A stretch of 6,925 nucleotides of DNA from Bifidobacterium breve (GTDB taxonomy: Bacteria; Actinomycetota; Thermoleophilia; Miltoncostaeales; Miltoncostaeaceae). How positions within the stretch are numbered: position 1 is the first letter of the stretch; the number at the start of each line of letters is the position of its first letter. Shown piece by piece: positions 4,991-6,925 of the stretch. Below the pieces are notes generated by a model. The model did no database searches and was not told where the DNA came from. It was given only the letters and a program-made list of their open reading frames with translations. The translations under genes were made by a program, and so were the position numbers. The stretch is taken from NCBI GenBank assembly GCA_945876305.1, contig CAMCOB010000073.1, positions 1-6,925 of the forward strand, in the 5' to 3' direction.

Positions 4991-6094
4991 ATGATTGATG
5001 CGATCCTGACCCGCGCCGCCGAGGGCGAGCGCATCACCGCCGACGAGGCCGTCACGCTCTACGAGCAGGCCCCCCTTGAGGACCTCGGGGCCGCGGCCGA
5101 TCAGGTGGCACGTCGCCTGCACGGCGACGCGGTGACGTACAACGTCAACGCGCATCTCAACCCCACCAACATCTGCGTGGTGGGGTGCGGGCTGTGCGCC
5201 TTCGCGGTGTGGACCGATCACGATCCACGGGCCTACGCATATTCGGTCGACCAACTGGTGGACCGCGCGCAGGAGCTGTCGGATCTCGGGATCACCGAGC
5301 TGCACATCGTGGGTGGCATGACCAAGGAGTTCACCCTCGAGTACTACGAGGAGCTCTTCCGTGAGCTCAAGTCCACGCTGCCGCACGTGGCACTCACCGC
5401 GCTCACCGCCGTGGAGATCGACTTCTGCGCCAAGCTGGCCAAGGTTGGCCATCGAGAGGCGCTCGAGCGCACCATGGCCGCTGGCCACGACACCATGCCC
5501 GGTGGCGGGGCAGAGGTGTTCAGCCCCCGGGTGCGCAAGATCATTGCCGACCGCAAGGTGGGGTCAGACACCTGGTTGGAGGTTCACCGCGACGCCCACC
5601 GCATGGGCATGCGTACCAACGCCACTCTGCTCTTTGGTCACTTTGAGACGCCAGCCGAGAAGGTGGACCACATGGTGCAGCTTCGCGAGGTGCAGGATGA
5701 GGCCCTTCGCGAGCAGCAGCCGGCCGCATTTCAGGCATTCATCCCGCTGCCGTTCCTGCCCGGCAATACCGAGTTCGCCTATCTGCCTGGTCCCTCGCGC
5801 GAGGAGAAGTTGCGCACGATCGCCGTCTCGCGTCTGGTGCTCGACAACTTCCCGCACATCAAGGGGCACTGGGTAATGCTGGGTGAGGAGATCACGTCGG
5901 AGGCCCTCTCCTATGGGCTCGACGACCTCTCGGGCACCCTTACTGAGGAGCGCATCGCGCACGCCACCACCGTGCAGACCCCGCTCGGGCTCACCCAGGA
6001 TCGCATCTGCGATCTGGTGCGCGCGGGTGGCAAGCAGCCACGGGAGCGGGACACGCTGTACGAGCGCATGGTCCGGGAGCCGGTCTCCGCGTAG
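4991..6094 (+). CDS. mqnE: Aminofutalosine synthase MqnE (radical SAM, menaquinone biosynthesis)
   Basis: MqnE joins 3-[(1-carboxyvinyl)oxy]benzoate to the S-adenosylmethionine-derived adenosyl radical, giving 6-amino-6-deoxyfutalosine, the second step of the futalosine menaquinone route in the cytoplasm. The 367-aa length is normal. The [4Fe-4S] ligands are Cys62, Cys66 and Cys69 in NICVVGCGLCAF (CX3CX2C). Further family landmarks are ELHIVGG (103-109), ALTAVEIDF, MPGGGAEVFSPRV, TNATLLFGHFETP, FQAFIPLPF, SRLVLDNFPHIKGHWVMLG and the C-terminal ERDTLYERM. PGGGAEVF together with SRLVLDNFPHIK and ERDTLY favours MqnE over MqnC or CofG/CofH. One oddity is GGMTKEF where homologues I recall have GGLHP. 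ATG at 4991 follows a TAGCGT box by 7 nt. No other mqn genes are visible nearby. The organism probably makes menaquinone by this pathway. Confidence 0.92.
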   Translation: MIDAILTRAAEGERITADEAVTLYEQAPLEDLGAAADQVARRLHGDAVTYNVNAHLNPTNICVVGCGLCAFAVWTDHDPRAYAYSVDQLVDRAQELSDLGITELHIVGGMTKEFTLEYYEELFRELKSTLPHVALTALTAVEIDFCAKLAKVGHREALERTMAAGHDTMPGGGAEVFSPRVRKIIADRKVGSDTWLEVHRDAHRMGMRTNATLLFGHFETPAEKVDHMVQLREVQDEALREQQPAAFQAFIPLPFLPGNTEFAYLPGPSREEKLRTIAVSRLVLDNFPHIKGHWVMLGEEITSEALSYGLDDLSGTLTEERIAHATTVQTPLGLTQDRICDLVRAGGKQPRERDTLYERMVREPVSA

Positions 6095-6195
6095 TCGCGT
6101 TGTCCGGCCGCGGATGCGAGGGGCGTCGCGCGTCGGCCCAGGGGACCGTGAGGCAAAGGAACGCTCCCTGTGGGGGACGGGGGCCCCTGAGAGAC

Positions 6196-6211
6196 CGTAC
6201 GCCCATGTACG
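6196..6211. terminator. Weak hairpin between convergent mqnE and the permease gene
   Basis: CGTAC (6196-6200) and GTACG (6207-6211) flank a 6-nt loop in the 126-bp gap between the two convergent stops. The stem is short and has no T-run on either strand. It is the best inverted repeat I found in this gap, but a terminator role is only a guess. Confidence 0.2.
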
Positions 6212-6220
6212 CGCGGGTCG

Positions 6221-6925
6221 TTAGGAGAGCGCACGCCGGCGCATGGCGCCCGCCGCCGCAAGCGCCAGCAGCACGCACCAGCCGAGGGTCCAGATGACCG
6301 TGGCCCACGATGCGGGCTGGATAAACACGATGTTGCCATTCACCTCAACCTGCGGCGCGGCGAGGCCCGCGACGTCCCGGGCCTGCAGGTCGGCGACGAG
6401 CGGCGACACGATGCCGCGCGGGAAGATGAAGTAGAGCGAACTGATGAGGCCCGACCACGACGTACCGATTACGTCGGCCTCGGCTGCCGACGACATGTTC
6501 ACCAGCGCCAGGGAGAAGATGTATGTGAGCACGCCCATCACTCCCGACGACACCGGACCGAGCGCCACGCTGCACACGGCAGCCACGGTGAGCACCACGA
6601 GCATGTTGCCCATACCGGCGAACCCGGTGACGATCAGCGGCCAGTCGGAGCCGTTGCCGATAAGCAGGCCCGAGAGCCATGCCAGCCCCATCCATACCGC
6701 GAATGTCCCCACCAGCACCAGTACGCGCCCGAGCACACGCCCGAGCGTCACCACAGCCCGGGTGGTGCCCGTGGCCACCTGCAGTCCAAACCAGCCGCCG
6801 TCGGCGTCGCGATTGGCCACGCTGGCCCCGAGGCACGCGCTCACCACGAGCCCGCCAAGCACCTCGACGGCGAGGGTCCACGAACGCAGGGCATCAAATC
6901 GGGGAATTCCATCCCGGCCGCCGGC
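6221..6925 (-). CDS. ABC-2 type transporter permease, C-terminal part (5' end beyond window)
   Basis: The frame is open from the right edge to TAA at 6221-6223, giving 234 residues without the true N-terminus. The visible part has about five membrane segments (near residues 18-36, 66-90, 96-123, 128-144 and 207-228) and ends with a basic RRRALS tail at the cytoplasmic side. The opening GRDGIPRFDALRSW, a helix, then a soluble stretch with ATGTTRAVVTLGRVLGR resemble ABC-2 permeases, where 'RGTL..LL..P.SR....GK' follows the second helix. Here the usual glutamate and GTL are replaced (ANRDADGGWFGL), so the match is loose. Family members export drugs, lipids or polysaccharides with a separate ATPase, which would be expected upstream, outside the window. 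GTG at 6862 is unlikely to be the start because the frame and similarity continue to the edge. Confidence 0.65.
   Translation of the reverse strand, partial: AGGRDGIPRFDALRSWTLAVEVLGGLVVSACLGASVANRDADGGWFGLQVATGTTRAVVTLGRVLGRVLVLVGTFAVWMGLAWLSGLLIGNGSDWPLIVTGFAGMGNMLVVLTVAAVCSVALGPVSSGVMGVLTYIFSLALVNMSSAAEADVIGTSWSGLISSLYFIFPRGIVSPLVADLQARDVAGLAAPQVEVNGNIVFIQPASWATVIWTLGWCVLLALAAAGAMRRRALS

Noticed and set aside
4298..5488. Long minus-strand open frame of 396 codons
   Set aside because: Only the part from ATG 4894 matches a protein family (DUF1802). The upstream 198 codons are antisense to mqnE and read as a GC-rich shadow.
6095..6220. Possible small gene or RNA between mqnE and the permease
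   Set aside because: No open frame with a start signal and only weak hairpins were seen; nothing supports a defined RNA.

Overview
The window is GC-rich bacterial chromosome, about two-thirds G+C by eye, with densely packed single-domain housekeeping and hypothetical genes. Nothing in it looks mobile or phage-derived. The protein style (Arg/Ala/Asp-rich, very few Lys), a PafB/PafC-type WYL regulator start, the futalosine-route enzyme MqnE and frequent TANNNT boxes 6-8 nt before start codons suggest an actinobacterium, possibly a deep branch such as Thermoleophilia. This placement is inference.

Layout, left to right: (1) the first 41 codons of a WYL-type regulator, reading leftward off the window; (2) divergent from it, a secreted or lipid-anchored staphylococcal-nuclease-like protein; (3) GC hairpins and a small unknown protein of 89 aa, whose stop overlaps (as CTAG) the stop of (4) a convergent NudL-type Nudix CoA pyrophosphatase; (5) divergent from that, an unknown 223-aa protein whose end overlaps by 17 nt (6) a convergent aldo/keto reductase. 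Further right are (7) three minus-strand genes, in transcription order a DUF1802 protein, a 108-aa unknown and an acidic MarR-like winged-helix protein; (8) divergent from DUF1802, mqnE, an aminofutalosine synthase of menaquinone biosynthesis; and (9) the 3' part of an ABC-2 type permease, whose start lies beyond the right edge.

There is no single obvious pathway: the genes alternate in strand and mostly form one-gene units. The only operon-like run is DUF1802 - 108-aa protein - MarR-like protein, with gaps of 9 and 6 nt. The MqnE partner genes are not in the window.

The most striking pattern is regulatory. Six of the ten gene starts in the window have a TANNNT -10 box ending 6-8 nt before the start codon and no useful Shine-Dalgarno sequence. 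This predicts transcripts that begin at or next to the start codon (leaderless mRNAs). In one case the -10 box contains the stop codon of the upstream gene. The second most interesting point is the aldo/keto reductase, which has Asp where the catalytic Tyr is expected. No CRISPR, tRNA, rRNA, insertion sequence or convincing novel multi-gene system was seen.
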